The position numbers and the translations under genes are program-made. DNA of 64,000 nucleotides. It comes from Paenibacillus sp. OVF10 (GTDB lineage Bacteria > Bacillota > Bacilli > Paenibacillales > Paenibacillaceae). Where the stretch lies: the NCBI GenBank assembly GCA_022836915.1, contig CP094668.1, forward strand, positions 5,208,001 to 5,272,000, written 5' to 3'. Shown piece by piece: positions 1 through 9,569 of the stretch; the stretch's first letter is position 1; each line of letters begins with the position of its first letter. The notes beneath the pieces are model-generated. The model made no database searches. It saw only the letters and a list, made by a program, of their open reading frames with translations, and had not been told where the DNA came from.

Positions 1-1687
1 TGAAATCCAATAATCTCATGCCTGATTCCCCCGTTATCCAACGACTTCTCTTCCACTTCCAGATTCATCTGTTTCAAGACGGCCGCAACTTCACGCCTGA
101 AGCCAAACCAGTTTTTGTTGGTATGTCCACCCAATGTGAGCTGTTTATCATCAAAACGAATCCAGATGCGGCGATGATGCCAATAAAAACCCATGACGAG
201 ACCCAACATAACAATACCGGCTCCTACCCACACAAAAGGCATTGCCTTATCCACTCTTATATTGAGATAACTTACGGACTGAATAATATCGACCTTGTCC
301 ATGCTGTCTACTTCCAGCTGTAAAGGAATCTCAGCTCCAATCAGCTGTTGGTTAATCGCATCCTGTTGAAACCGTTGTTTATCAATCTGCTTTGCAAAGT
401 ACAGATATTGTATCCCCTCTTCGGGCAGATCCGGTCCCTTGATGAGAAAGAGAAAAGCAGGTGCATTAGGTGAAGGCGATTTTGATTTGGGCTGACCATT
501 CTCATCCAATCCAAAGTCCATAAACTTTTCTTTTACCGTGAGCTTATAAAGACCAGCTTCAAATGTTCTTTGGGTATCTACCATATCAATCTTAATTGGC
601 CCATATACTTCACCCGTCTTTGTATTGACCAGATCAGGCGTTACGGAACGAATGGTGGGTGTTAGATCATAATCAAACTGATATGCTTTCAGACCGTTAT
701 AATTCAATGGATGATTCACGCGTACATCATGTCTGGCCACCTCAGCTAACTGAGGTTTCTTCGAGAGATCCGAACAATCTGCTGTACATTCATACAAAAC
801 AACTTTTGTTTCAAACAGTTTGGGAACGGTCTTATTCAGGTTACGGAATTGCTCAGGTACTTCTTCCTCACTGTAGAATTCAACATTAAACTGTTCATTT
901 TTCAGATACATCGACGTATTCGGGATCTTTTTGATCTCCCCTTCAGGAAAAGCAACGTGCTCGTCCAGATTCAGACCAGGAAGTCCTCGTGCGAGCACCG
1001 CCAGCAAAAATATAATGAGTCCAATATGGATGACATATGGGCCCCATCGACTGAATCGCTGTTTCTCGGCGAGTAATGCATCTCCCTGGGTGTGCACGCG
1101 GTATCCTTTCTTTTTCAACGGCGTAACCGCTTTCTTAACCCAGTCTTCTGGTGCCTCTTCGATGGTACCTTGGTACACCAGACGCTGTCTTGTCAAAAAT
1201 TGCGTATGTTTACGTATTCTCTGTTTATTCAGTGCTTTGTAGAGCGGTAGGACGCGATCCAGACTGCATATCACCAATGATGCCCCAATCAGCACCAGCA
1301 GTAGAATAAACCACCAGGATTCGTATGTATGAGATAAACCCAACAGATAATAGATGTGACCCAACTGACCGTATGTTTCTTTGTAATACACGGAAGGATC
1401 AATATTCAAGAATGTACTTTCTTGCGGATAGATTGTACCAAGCATAGAACCCACCAGCGTAAAAACAATCATATAAACGGCAATTTTAACGGAAGAAAAA
1501 AGTTCCATATGCGGTCAATGATATTGGGATTACTGCGCTGTGAACGGCGCGCCATGCCATCATAACGCATTTCCAACACTTCATCCGATTTAGCTTCAGA
1601 CTCCAGCAGCGGTTTCCCACATGCCTCACATAGTACAGTGCCTACCGGATTCTGGTGTCCGCACTCACATTTGGTATTTTGGAACAC
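1..1687 (-). CDS. resB: Cytochrome c biogenesis protein ResB, 3' end beyond window, one frameshift
   Basis: ResB is the membrane partner of ResC in the system II machinery that attaches haem to c-type cytochromes outside the membrane. The GTG start at 1687 follows GGAGGT. The N-terminus is a small zinc-ribbon-like segment with CxC and CxxC pairs, as seen in some Paenibacillus ResB proteins. Hydrophobic segments and a long extracytoplasmic domain follow in the same strand down to base 1. The frame breaks near 1495 in a run of six T's: the frame from 1687 ends at 1469, and the ResB-like continuation (IWNFF then SSVKIAVYMIVFTLVG) is in the neighbouring frame. A single-base assembly error is the simplest explanation. 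resA lies just upstream, as in Bacillus. The C-terminus is outside the window. Confidence 0.85.
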
Positions 1688-1701
1688 GAATAGACCTCCT
1701 G

Positions 1702-2229
1702 TCAGGGCTGCTTCGCCAGTTGCGAAATTTGAGCGTCAAGTGTGTCCAAATCAAGTTGACCGATATGAATGGTAGAGATTTTGCCCGTGTCGGATACAAA
1801 GAATGTTGTTGGCATCGGAGAGATCCCAAAATCACGAACCGAGTTTTTCTCCCGATCAAGCATGATTGGAAACGTAACGCCAACCTGCCGTACAAAATTA
1901 TCCACGGTCATCTGGTCTTCTCCAACATTAATTCCGACAAATTGTACTCCCTGGTCCTTCCATTTGTCAGCTTGTGCCTGAAGTGCAGGCATTTCTTTAA
2001 CACAAGGTTCACACCATGTGCCCCAGAAATTGATCACCATCGCTTTTCCTTTGTACTCATCAGACGTATGAACTTGACCATCCAGGCCCAGCAGTTCAAA
2101 AGAAGGAGACTTGTCCCCTTCCTTTGGCTTGCCATTCGAGCCGGATACCGATGTGGTAATCGCATATCCGCCCAACACCAGGATCAATAACAAAATGACG
2201 ATTTGCACCGTTCTTCTTGATTTCCCCAT
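1702..2229 (-). CDS. resA: Thiol-disulfide oxidoreductase ResA
   Basis: Membrane-anchored, extracytoplasmic thioredoxin-like protein of 175 residues that reduces apocytochrome c before haem attachment. One N-terminal membrane anchor (IVILLLILVLGGYAI) is followed by a TlpA/ResA-type domain with active site WCEPC and the downstream cis-proline segment GISPMPTTFFV. I chose ATG 2229 (MGKSRR) because AGGGGAGC lies just upstream; a longer frame to 2265 lacks a good ribosome site. It lies directly upstream of resB in the same direction, giving a res operon order. Length and motifs are ordinary for the family. Confidence 0.93.
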   Translation of the reverse strand: MGKSRRTVQIVILLLILVLGGYAITTSVSGSNGKPKEGDKSPSFELLGLDGQVHTSDEYKGKAMVINFWGTWCEPCVKEMPALQAQADKWKDQGVQFVGINVGEDQMTVDNFVRQVGVTFPIMLDREKNSVRDFGISPMPTTFFVSDTGKISTIHIGQLDLDTLDAQISQLAKQP

Positions 2230-2319
2230 GTGCTGCTCCCCTTTATGTGACTGTAGCATTCGCATCTTATTGGTCTAAGACAACTGTGAACATCCTATGA
2301 ACAATTATAGCGAATTTCG

Positions 2320-3110
2320 TCACAAAACTGCGGCGGTTTTATGAAAATTGTGTGTCCTCACATTACCTTTTTTCATTTTTTTGGCTGGTTCTGATTGTGC
2401 GAGGGTAATCAGGTTGTTGACTTCTTCTTTGGTCAGATTACGTGTCAGACCACGTTTCAGGTTTTGTAGCAAAATACCACCAAACGAAATCCGTTTCAGA
2501 CGGGTTACCGGATGGTTGATCGCCTCAAACATGCGTCTAACCTGACGGTTACGTCCTTCATAGATCGTAATGGAAATGACCGACTCATTAGCGGCTGTAT
2601 CCACATCTTTGTACTCTACCTCTGCAGGAGCAGTCATGCCGTCATCCAGCATAATGCCTGTCTTTAATTTCTCCAGAGCTGTACCATGCGGCACACCTTT
2701 AACCGTTGCATGATACGTTTTGGGTACGTGATGCTTCGGATGCGTTAGCAAATGTGCAAACTCTCCATCATTGGTAAGGATCAATAAGCCCTCTGTGTCA
2801 TAATCCAGACGACCCACAGGATATACACGTTCCTTAACACCTTTCAGGTAGTCGGATACAATCTTCCGACCTTCCGGGTCAGATGCACTTGTAATTACGC
2901 CTTTTGGCTTGTTCAACATCAAGTACACTTTTTCTCACTGCGGATTGGTTTTCCATTAACCGTAATCATATCCTCTTCGGGGTTCGCTTTTGTACCCAGT
3001 TCGGTTACGACCTCCCCGTTAACTTCTACTTTGCCGGACAGGATTAGTTCCTCGCTCTTGCGGCGGGATGCAATGCCTGCCTGTGCGATAATTTTTTGTA
3101 ATCTTTCCAT
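2320..3110 (-). CDS. rluB: Ribosomal large-subunit pseudouridine synthase RluB, with one frameshift
   Basis: Converts a uridine of 23S rRNA to pseudouridine. An N-terminal S4 RNA-binding domain (MERLQKIIAQAGIASRRKSE) is followed by the RsuA/RluB-type catalytic domain with the GRLDYDTEGLLILTNDG motif, which holds the catalytic aspartate, and a C-terminal EGRNRQVRRMFEA motif. The two halves lie in different frames, joined near 2930 at a run of five A's (SEKK then VYLMLNKPKG). As this is a conserved housekeeping gene, an assembly indel is more likely than a pseudogene. The ATG at 3110 is preferred over 3119 for its spacing to GAGGTG. Restored length is about 263 residues. Confidence 0.88.
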
Positions 3111-3305
3111 GTTTGTCATGTCACCTCACACTAATGATACCCATCACGCAGGGAAATCACAAGGATAATCCAAGGATTTTGTAAACTGGCGACACGAATA
3201 TGCATTTTAGGCTACCTTCCCCTTTGAGATTGACGCAAAAAAGCCTGCCTTTACACGACCTGTTGAACACAGATGGTGTAAAAATAAGCCTTTTCCTCAA
3301 ATCAT

Positions 3306-4123
3306 TTAACTTGAAACTTTTCCGGCAACTGTAACCTGTTTTTTGGCAGGTTTAGTACTCTCTTTAATGAAAGTCTGCAATGTCTTGGAAGTAATATAAT
3401 AGGTACGTCCACCGTACACAAATGTCATCATACCAATGACCCGGTTGTTCTGATCCAGAACAGGGCCACCTGAATTACCTTGTGCCATAGATTTCACAAT
3501 ACTGCCGATTCCCTTTTACCTGGAACGTCCGAAGCTTGGGAACTGAACACTCTGCTTTTGGCTACCGTATTGTAGGTTGAAGGAAAATCTTCATCCAGGA
3601 TGACAAGATCACCAGCAGGATTTTTGGGGAATCCAATCGTATAGACAACCTGGTTATCCCTTGCATTTGCAAATGTGACCGGTTGGGCGTCTATTTCCTT
3701 GTCCAACTTTAGCAGTGCCATGTCTGTGACCGGATCTGTCTTAATAATCTTTGCCTTTACAGGCTTACTAAGGGAACCCGGACTTGCAACAGTCAGTGTA
3801 CCTTCATCACCATCAGACAGTTCAGCAAAACTCTGAACGACATGGTAATTCGTGAGCACTTCATCCTTCGAGATCAGTATCGAGGTACCAACATCATAAT
3901 ATACCATATCGGGTTCATCCTGCTTGACCAAACGTACATTCACGACTGGAAAAGAATCTGCTGTGACTGCCATCTGTGCACGCAGCTGTTTGTCGAAGTA
4001 ACCTGTAAAATGTATCGTCTGAACGGCTTGAGCCGCCGCCAGCCCCGTTGACCCTGCAAGCAAGGCAAGGGCAAGCACACCTGACATTCCGACACGGAGC
4101 ATTCGTTTCCAACTCTTCTGCAT
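3306..4123 (-). CDS. Secreted trypsin-like serine protease, with one frameshift
   Basis: A secreted protease of about 272 residues. The signal peptide is clear (MLRVGMSGVLALALLAGSTGLAAAQA). The catalytic triad of the S1/HtrA fold can be followed: histidine in TNYHVV, aspartate in DPVTDMALLKLD, serine in GNSGGPV. The serine lies in a second frame; the break is near 3510 at AAAAGGG, and restoring it gives GIGSIVKSMAQGNSGGPV. There is no PDZ domain, so this is a stand-alone trypsin-like protease rather than full HtrA. It sits between spmB and rluB; substrate unknown. Confidence 0.8.
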
Positions 4124-4186
4124 GTCTCACTCTCCTCCGCTATTATTCTAGCATATCTAATATATCGGAAGGAAAGGAGATATCTT

Positions 4187-4719
4187 TTAACCAAAAACGA
4201 GCAAACAAATGGCAAGGGCAGCAATAAAACCAACGACATCGGAAAACAACCCTACTTTGAGTGCATATCGACCGTTCCGTATACCTACAGCCCCAAAATA
4301 AACAGTCAGCACATATAACGTAGTGTCTGTACTCCCTGAATCGTAGATGCCATACGTCCGATCATGGAGTCAGGGCCATGGGTTTTGATCAGATCGGTTG
4401 TAAACGCCAGAGAGCCTGTCCCCGTTAAAGGACGCAGTATTCCGAGTGGCAACACTTCGCCTGGAACACCCATCCAGGACACCAGCGGAGCGAACAGGCT
4501 AATCACAAAATCCAGTGCACCCGAGGCACGAAATACGCTGATTGCGACCATCATGCCCACGAGATGCGGAATAATACTGATTGCAGTAGAGAAACCATCC
4601 TTGGCCCCATCAACAAAGGATTCGTAAACCGGGACCTTTTTGGTAAACGCATATAATGGAACAAACGCGATAATAACCGGGATGGCCCAGACGGAGATCC
4701 AGTTGATGAAGGTTAACAA
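4187..4719 (-). CDS. spmB: Spore maturation protein SpmB, with one frameshift
   Basis: Membrane protein that works with SpmA in forespore dehydration, probably in solute movement. The sequence has nucleoside-transporter-gate-like helices (SIIPHLVGMMVAISVFRASGALDFV) and the PLTGTGSLAFTTDLIKTHGPDS region typical of SpmB. The frame from 4719 ends early at 4306, but the neighbouring frame from about 4335 continues as GSTDTTLYVLTVYFGAVGI and ends with GFIAALAICLLVFG at 4187. The break lies at a GGG. Restored length is about 177 residues, normal for SpmB. It follows spmA by 6 bases. Confidence 0.87.
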
Positions 4720-4725
4720 AGGTGC

Positions 4726-5352
4726 TCATCCTTTCATGCCGGGATTGCCACTTTTCGGTACGCGCGGCGGTTTGTGTAAAGCCCTGTTCCGATACCAGCG
4801 ATCGGCGATTATAGCAGCAAGTGTAGCGATAATGGTAGCCATCAATGTTGTTCCCACAATCTCTGTTGCATTGGCGGAATGATAGTTTAAGCGGATGGCG
4901 ATCAGCGTTGTCGGAATAATGGTAATACTAGCCGTATTCAGAGCCAGTAAGGTGCACATCGCAGGAGAAGCGGTTTGTTTGTCCGGATTAAGCTCCTGCA
5001 GTTGTTGCATGGCTTTAATTCCCATCGGAGTAGCCGCATTTCCTAGCCCCAGCAGATTCGCACTCATATTGGAGAGAATATAACCCATCGCCGGATGATT
5101 TTTGGGCACATCGGGGAATAGGAAGCCCACAACCGGACCGAGCAGCTTGGCAATCCGGGCCAAGAGGCCAGCATCCTCAGCCATTTTCATCATACCCATC
5201 CAGAACACAAGCACACTAATCAGTCCAAAACAGACCGTGACTCCCGTTGCCGCCCCATCAAAAGCGGCTTGCGTGACCACTTCGATATTGCCGTTGACGG
5301 CTGCAAAAGCAAATCCGATTAAAATCATGAGCAGCCAAATTAGATTAATCAT
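4726..5352 (-). CDS. spmA: Spore maturation protein SpmA
   Basis: Integral membrane partner of SpmB, 208 residues, needed for normal dehydration of the spore core in Bacillus. Several hydrophobic helices are visible, with the family segments FWMGMMKMAEDAGLL and NMSANLLGLGNAATPMGIKAM. It starts with ATG 5352 behind GGGAGGATATAATCC. The order dacB-spmA-spmB matches B. subtilis, where the three genes form a sporulation operon. Intact. Confidence 0.92.
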   Translation of the reverse strand: MINLIWLLMILIGFAFAAVNGNIEVVTQAAFDGAATGVTVCFGLISVLVFWMGMMKMAEDAGLLARIAKLLGPVVGFLFPDVPKNHPAMGYILSNMSANLLGLGNAATPMGIKAMQQLQELNPDKQTASPAMCTLLALNTASITIIPTTLIAIRLNYHSANATEIVGTTLMATIIATLAAIIADRWYRNRALHKPPRVPKSGNPGMKG

Positions 5353-5383
5353 GGATTATATCCTCCCTTCAATGGCGATTTAG

Positions 5384-6577
5384 CTAAGGAGACAACAGGT
5401 GGCTTAACACGGCACGCCATGCAGCTGCCCAGGAAGAGACATCACCGATTCCACCCAGCGTTGCATCTTCTGTCTTCGGTTCAGGAGGAATATAACTGCC
5501 TTTGCGATACACCGGAATTGAGCCAACAAGTTTGCCGTCAAGCTGCATATCAATGCGACCTGCCAATCCGAACGAAGGATCTGTCGATTGTTCCTTGCCT
5601 TCGACTTTCGTTTCCGACTGGGCGCGATTCTCGTGCAGAATCAACTTTTTGGTCAATGAACTTTTCTCACTCTCGGCCAGAGGATACCAGAATCCCCGGC
5701 CCGTAACGACATCTGTATTTTGCACAGGCTGTTCTTGCTTCGCGATCTCTACCAAGGGGAAGTATTCAAACCCGAAATCAAGCATCCGAGCATGATCGTT
5801 CCAATCGTTTCCGTCGTTCAACGTTACCGCGGCGAGCTGCTGTCCATTGCGTGTAGCCGAGCTGACCAAACATCTGAAAGCTTTCTTGGTGTAACCGGTT
5901 TTCACTCCATCTGCACCTTCGTACATCCGCAGCATTTTATTTTTGTTGTGCCAGGAGTATTCCCAGCTTTCATTGGGATTCGGTGCAGATTTGTCTTCCG
6001 TGGCTACGATGCGTTTGAACACCGGATTGTGCAACGCATATGCCGTTAATCTGGCCAAGTCATTGGCTGTAGAATAGTGACCTTCTGCATCCAGTCCATG
6101 AGGGTTCATAAAGTGGGAATGTGTCAGACCGATTTGCTCTGCCTTTTTGTTCATTAACAGAACAAAACCTTCTTCCGAACCACCTACATGTTCCGCTATT
6201 GCAGAGGCCGCGTCATTGCCTGAACGGAGCATTAGCCCGTACAACATGTTTTCAAGCGTCATCTCTTCACCTAACTTCAGATAGAGAGAAGATCCTTCTT
6301 TGGCAAAAGCTGAGGGAGACACTTTCACTTTTTCATCCAGCTTGCTGTGTTCGATCGCTACGATTGCTGTCATGATTTTGGTCAAACTGGCAATTCGCAG
6401 TTCCTTATCCCCATCTTTGCTGTATAAGATCCGGCCTGATGTGACATCAATGAGAGCAGCGCTTTGCGCATGTGTAGACGGACCTTGAATCGTTGCCTGG
6501 GCTTGAGTAACCCCTAATGAAGACAACAAGAATACAGGGATAAGCATGCATGCAAGTACTTTCGTTATTTTTCGCAT
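5384..6577 (-). CDS. dacB: Sporulation D-alanyl-D-alanine carboxypeptidase DacB (PBP5*)
   Basis: Low-molecular-weight penicillin-binding protein that trims peptide side chains of spore cortex peptidoglycan. It has a signal peptide (LACMLIPVFLLSSLGVTQAQA) and the S11 active-site motifs SLTK (SxxK), SGN and KTGYT. A C-terminal S11 extension and a hydrophobic tail (WAAAWRAVLSHLL) that may tether it to the membrane follow. I chose ATG 6577 (MRKITK) because GGAGG lies 9 bases upstream. Being first in dacB-spmA-spmB supports DacB over vegetative DacA. Intact, 397 residues. Confidence 0.9.
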   Translation of the reverse strand: MRKITKVLACMLIPVFLLSSLGVTQAQATIQGPSTHAQSAALIDVTSGRILYSKDGDKELRIASLTKIMTAIVAIEHSKLDEKVKVSPSAFAKEGSSLYLKLGEEMTLENMLYGLMLRSGNDAASAIAEHVGGSEEGFVLLMNKKAEQIGLTHSHFMNPHGLDAEGHYSTANDLARLTAYALHNPVFKRIVATEDKSAPNPNESWEYSWHNKNKMLRMYEGADGVKTGYTKKAFRCLVSSATRNGQQLAAVTLNDGNDWNDHARMLDFGFEYFPLVEIAKQEQPVQNTDVVTGRGFWYPLAESEKSSLTKKLILHENRAQSETKVEGKEQSTDPSFGLAGRIDMQLDGKLVGSIPVYRKGSYIPPEPKTEDATLGGIGDVSSWAAAWRAVLSHLLSP

Positions 6578-6656
6578 CAATTCATTCCTCCGGGTCACTT
6601 GGAATCTTGTACTATCTTATGTTCGGACAACTTGGAGTATGTCCCATAGGGCAAAA

Positions 6657-6692
6657 ACAGTAAAAATCCCTCACGCTTGGATGCGGGAGGGA
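6657..6692 (-). terminator. Terminator hairpin, left copy of the element-flanking repeat
   Basis: On the minus strand a GC-rich stem (CCCTC-C-CGC with GCG-T-GAGGG, loop ATCCAA) is followed by a T-rich run. It can end transcription of the sigma-factor gene 6740-7543. It matches the hairpin at 51629-51664 downstream of ytfJ almost base for base, differing by one missing C and small tail changes. Because the pair lie at the two edges of the foreign block, they may be remnants of its integration or duplication. Confidence 0.8.
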
Positions 6693-6739
6693 CGTTATGT
6701 ATGAGACATTATATAAGATATGAAGGGCTGAGACGACAG

Positions 6740-7543
6740 TCAAGCCTGATCCTTTTTATCCAGCATTTTAGCTACTTTTCGCATAATTCTAGAGACCCTC
6801 ATCTGGCTAATGTCTTCCATATCTGCGGTCTGGGTTTGATTAAATCCTTCTACACGATGCTTCAGTACAGTCACTTCTTTCTCACTAAGCTTGCGCTTGA
6901 CCGAATCAATAACCGCATCAACGTATAACTTGTCCAGAATATCTTCTTCAATATTCTCCCCGCTATAGATGGTATCCATCAACGTCACGGATTGAGTTTG
7001 TTGATCATCAGCACCTACAGGCTCATCCAGGTATTTCACACCTTTACCCACTTGAAGTACTTTATTGATCTTTTCTTCTTCCTCATCCAGCAGCAATGCG
7101 ATTTCATGTGCTGGTGGCAGATAACCCATATCGTGTTCAAGTCGATTGATTCGGTTAATTAATTCCGTAGCTGTGCGAGTTGGACGAATAATGCTTGCAC
7201 TATCTCTCAGAAAACATCGGATTTCTCTAACAATCGCAGTGACAGCAAACGAACTAAATTTCACGCCCCGCCCCGTATCAAATGCCCTAATCGCTTTGAT
7301 GAATCCCAGACGGCCCAGTTGAAGAATATCATCCTTCTCTACACAATGATTTTTAATAATCATTTCGGGCTTTCCAATATACTTATGAACGGAGTGCCAA
7401 ATCAGGTTCTCATTAACCAGAATACAATCCCCGAGGAAATGCTCATCGAGCTTACAACGTTCAATATTTTCTACGTCATCCATGGTGTAATGCTTCTTAT
7501 CTACCTGCAAATTCGTGCTAATATGTTCTGGAAATTTTCCCAT
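6740..7543 (-). CDS. RNA polymerase sigma factor, SigB/SigF/SigG-like architecture
   Basis: A 267-residue sigma-70-family protein. Region 2 is visible (DDILQLGRLGFIKAIRAFD, then GVKFSSFAVTAIVREIRCFL), followed by a region 3 helix (IRPTRTATELINRINRLE) and region 4 with a helix-turn-helix (LSEKEVTVLKHRVEGF then MRVSRIMRKVAKML). This three-region layout resembles stress and sporulation sigmas rather than ECF sigmas. ATG 7543 follows AGGGAGATC. It is the leftmost gene of the inserted block. Upstream, at about 7570-7600, TTAACA-N15-TATATTAT loosely resembles the block's promoter pattern. No anti-sigma gene is visible next to it. Its promoter targets are unknown. Confidence 0.8.
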   Translation of the reverse strand: MGKFPEHISTNLQVDKKHYTMDDVENIERCKLDEHFLGDCILVNENLIWHSVHKYIGKPEMIIKNHCVEKDDILQLGRLGFIKAIRAFDTGRGVKFSSFAVTAIVREIRCFLRDSASIIRPTRTATELINRINRLEHDMGYLPPAHEIALLLDEEEEKINKVLQVGKGVKYLDEPVGADDQQTQSVTLMDTIYSGENIEEDILDKLYVDAVIDSVKRKLSEKEVTVLKHRVEGFNQTQTADMEDISQMRVSRIMRKVAKMLDKKDQA

Positions 7544-7609
7544 TTGGATCTCCCTATGTAAAATTGATAAACGATAATATAGCATTCAAATTCTATTGTT
7601 AACTGATGT

Positions 7610-8319
7610 TTATTGACCTTTGTTGATAATTTCAAGCATCTTGTTATGGTGTTCTTTCACTTGATTGTAGTACCAGGGACGAGCCTTTCCTTAGCTACAT
7701 TGCCCTCTCCCTGATTGTACGCAATGGTTGCTGTACGAAGATTTCCATCGTACTTATCCAGAAGATATTCCAAGTATAGAATGCTTGTCCTGATATTTGT
7801 TTCAGGCTGATGTAGTTCCTGTTGGCTCACTCCATACGATTTCGCTGTGCTAGGAAGAATCTGAAGTAAACCGATAGCTCCATGGGATGATACACTTTCC
7901 TCTAATATCCGGCTCTCTTGCCACATCATAGCCAGAATCCAGACAGAATCGATATCCGTATCCTTCGTATATTGGGCTACCCATTTCACATACTTCAGCA
8001 GCTTAGCTCGGCTCACTTTTTTCTCATGGTGGATCTCTATGTACTGCTCAAGCATATCCGTTATTGATATGTGAGCAGTAGCAACCAATTTAACTTGTTT
8101 CTGTTGTTTTTCTTGCTTTTCTTGTTTTCCCTGCTTTTCTTGCTTCATTGGTTCTACTAGCTTTACCTGCTCTGCTTCCGTTGCATGTTTTACTCTCTTG
8201 GAGTCAACTATTTTTTCGTCGGCGCGTTTGTAATTTCCTAATGCTGATAGACTCCCGTATTGTGAAGCTAATACCACCACCGCAATAACAATACCTATTA
8301 CTCTTTCTAAAATGAGCAA
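7610..8319 (-). CDS. Lytic transglycosylase (SLT domain), membrane-anchored, frameshift near the 3' end
   Basis: Cleaves peptidoglycan glycan strands. A short N-terminal membrane segment (VIGIVIAVVVLASQY) is followed by a charged KQEKQ-repeat linker and a C-terminal SLT domain: WILAMMWQESR with the catalytic glutamate, then GAIGLLQILPSTAKSYG, and TATIAYNQGEGNV. The start is TTG 8319 behind AAGGAGGTG. The frame from 8319 ends at 7657, but the next frame continues ARPWYYNQVKEHHNKMLEII, the usual SLT ending, to 7610. The break is near 7680. In a tail element it could help particle release or wall passage. The sigma-factor gene follows. Confidence 0.8.
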
Positions 8320-8382
8320 CAGATTCGCCCACCTCCTTACTGAAAACCTCTATATTATAGAAGGAATAATCTCATACACAAG

Positions 8383-8598
8383 TTAGGATTGGTCTTGTTC
8401 ACTTGGCTGATATACGATGATTGCTGCAAATTCCATCGTGCTGCTGGATGGATCAACGGTGGAGGTAAACTCCAGTCCGGTAACGAATGAGTGTGGTTTG
8501 GATAACATCCATGCGTTGATCAATTCTTCCACACCTGCAGCGCTAGTGGACACAAACGTTTTTACAGCTAAATCCGAGGCATAATTTAACACCTTCAT
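8383..8598 (-). CDS. Small protein resembling sporulation protein Cse60
   Basis: 71 residues. The pattern (VKTFVSTSAAGVEELINAW, then LEFTSTV and MEFAAIIVYQ) resembles the small Cse60-type proteins of Bacillales: a lysine-rich strand, an amphipathic helix and a final strand ending in a tyrosine. Cse60 has been linked to SigE-dependent sporulation expression, but its molecular role is unknown. Its start overlaps the end of the 124-residue gene upstream by 4 bases (ATGA), so the two are probably translationally coupled. The similarity is by eye and weak. Confidence 0.5.
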   Translation of the reverse strand: MKVLNYASDLAVKTFVSTSAAGVEELINAWMLSKPHSFVTGLEFTSTVDPSSSTMEFAAIIVYQPSEQDQS

Positions 8599-8969
8599 TG
8601 CTCTTTACCAGATGAGTCTTGTTCCTCTTCCTTTTTCTCTTCAATGAGTTGATTAAACTCCTCTTCGGTCAGTTCATGAATCTCCAATTCGTGAGCACTT
8701 GTCAGAATGTACCCCATACCATCCGTTAAATGAACGTTATAAAATGTTTGTAGTTCTTCATGGAAGGTACCCTCTTCGTAGTTGAATCCAATAACGGCTT
8801 TTTCGTAACCAGCTACACGACCAGCAAACCATACGTTCGCTTTTGTTGTTGCGCCAGTTGGCGTCTGGATTTCATGCATATTAGTCGGCGCGTGGATATA
8901 CTTTCCAATCATACTGGCTACGATTTCTTCCGTTAATTTATCATCTTTTGCTTTGATCATATGTGTCAT
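8595..8969 (-). CDS. Hypothetical protein, first gene of a two-gene unit
   Basis: 124 residues, not recognised. The N-terminal half is mixed (EEIVASMIGKYIHAP, then ATTKANVWFAGRVAGYEKAV); the C-terminus is strongly acidic (LTEEEFNQLIEEKKEEEQD). There is no signal peptide or membrane segment. ATG 8969 follows TGGAGGAAT. A block-type promoter lies about 55 bases upstream of the start, so it is probably expressed together with the tail genes. Confidence 0.6.
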   Translation of the reverse strand: MTHMIKAKDDKLTEEIVASMIGKYIHAPTNMHEIQTPTGATTKANVWFAGRVAGYEKAVIGFNYEEGTFHEELQTFYNVHLTDGMGYILTSAHELEIHELTEEEFNQLIEEKKEEEQDSSGKEQ

Positions 8970-9022
8970 TGAATTATTCCTCCATTAGTTAAAGTCTAGC
9001 GAATATTCTTGCCCTTACATTC

Positions 9023-9051
9023 TCTATACGTGTTATCGGAGCGGCAGTTAA
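9023..9051 (-). promoter_or_regulatory. Block-specific promoter P1: TTAACT-N15-CGTATAGA
   Basis: On the minus strand TTAACT (9051-9046) and CGTATAGA (9030-9023) are separated by 15 bases. It lies upstream of the 8383-8969 unit. The same two-part pattern recurs at five other intergenic sites in the block. Confidence 0.65.
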
Positions 9052-9434
9052 ATTGGAGCCGCAGATAAAGTATTGGTTCCGCTGCTTAGGACCATATAGT
9101 TCTTCCGCATATGGTGTACAGCCACGTCCAGATCAGCCACTCGTTTGGAGACAAAATCTTCGATGACAGGCTCCAATGGCCTGAAACCTACACCCAAGAT
9201 CGGTTTTTTATGTATATAAGCATGATGCATGATCACAATATCAGTAGAAGTCAAATGATCCATATCCAGATTAACCAAGACGGCATCAGCCTGTACCACT
9301 ACTTTCTCAATGATCAAGGCATACTCCCTGTTGCTTAAATCAGAAGCTGTCGAAGAATCATGACTTGCCCAAGCGATATCCGAATACCCCTCTAGACGTT
9401 CCACAGAAAATCCTAAAACCACCACACTAAGCAT
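9048..9434 (-). CDS. Nucleoside 2-deoxyribosyltransferase-like protein
   Basis: 128 residues with the alternating strand-helix pattern of the nucleoside deoxyribosyltransferase fold: MLSVVVLGFS, then ADAVLVNLDMDHLTSTD, and a HKKPILGVG strand. The segment VLVNLDM occupies the place where true enzymes carry an active-site region, but I cannot confirm the catalytic glutamate, so it may be a non-catalytic or base-binding relative. It has its own block-type promoter (9466-9495) and ends close to P1 of the next unit. Its role in a tail element is unclear. Confidence 0.5.
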   Translation of the reverse strand: MLSVVVLGFSVERLEGYSDIAWASHDSSTASDLSNREYALIIEKVVVQADAVLVNLDMDHLTSTDIVIMHHAYIHKKPILGVGFRPLEPVIEDFVSKRVADLDVAVHHMRKNYMVLSSGTNTLSAAPI

Positions 9435-9465
9435 CTTGTTCCGCCTTTCTCTCTGTACTAATCTC

Positions 9466-9495
9466 TCTATACGACATAAAAAAGCACCCAGTTAA
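9466..9495 (-). promoter_or_regulatory. Block-specific promoter P2: TTAACT-N16-CGTATAGA
   Basis: TTAACT (9495-9490) and CGTATAGA (9473-9466) lie 16 bases apart on the minus strand, upstream of 9048-9434. The TTAACT is the loop of the terminator hairpin of the preceding sigma-like gene, so terminator and promoter overlap. Confidence 0.65.
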
Positions 9496-9502
9496 GGGTG
9501 CT
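9476..9502 (-). terminator. Terminator after the small sigma-factor gene
   Basis: Minus-strand stem AGCACCC/GGGTGCT with loop TTAACT and a T-run. The loop doubles as the -35-like element of promoter P2. Confidence 0.85.
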
Positions 9503-9569
9503 CTCTCTGTTCTATGTAGGCTACTGAATCTATCTTCATCAAACTTAGGCTATTAATTGCCACTTATGA

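Noticed and set aside
1621..2190. Plus-strand frame of 189 codons opposite resA
   Set aside because: Shadow of resA.
3236..3298. Terminator after the trypsin-like protease
   Set aside because: Only a seven-base AT-rich stem with a long loop; too weak to report as a feature.
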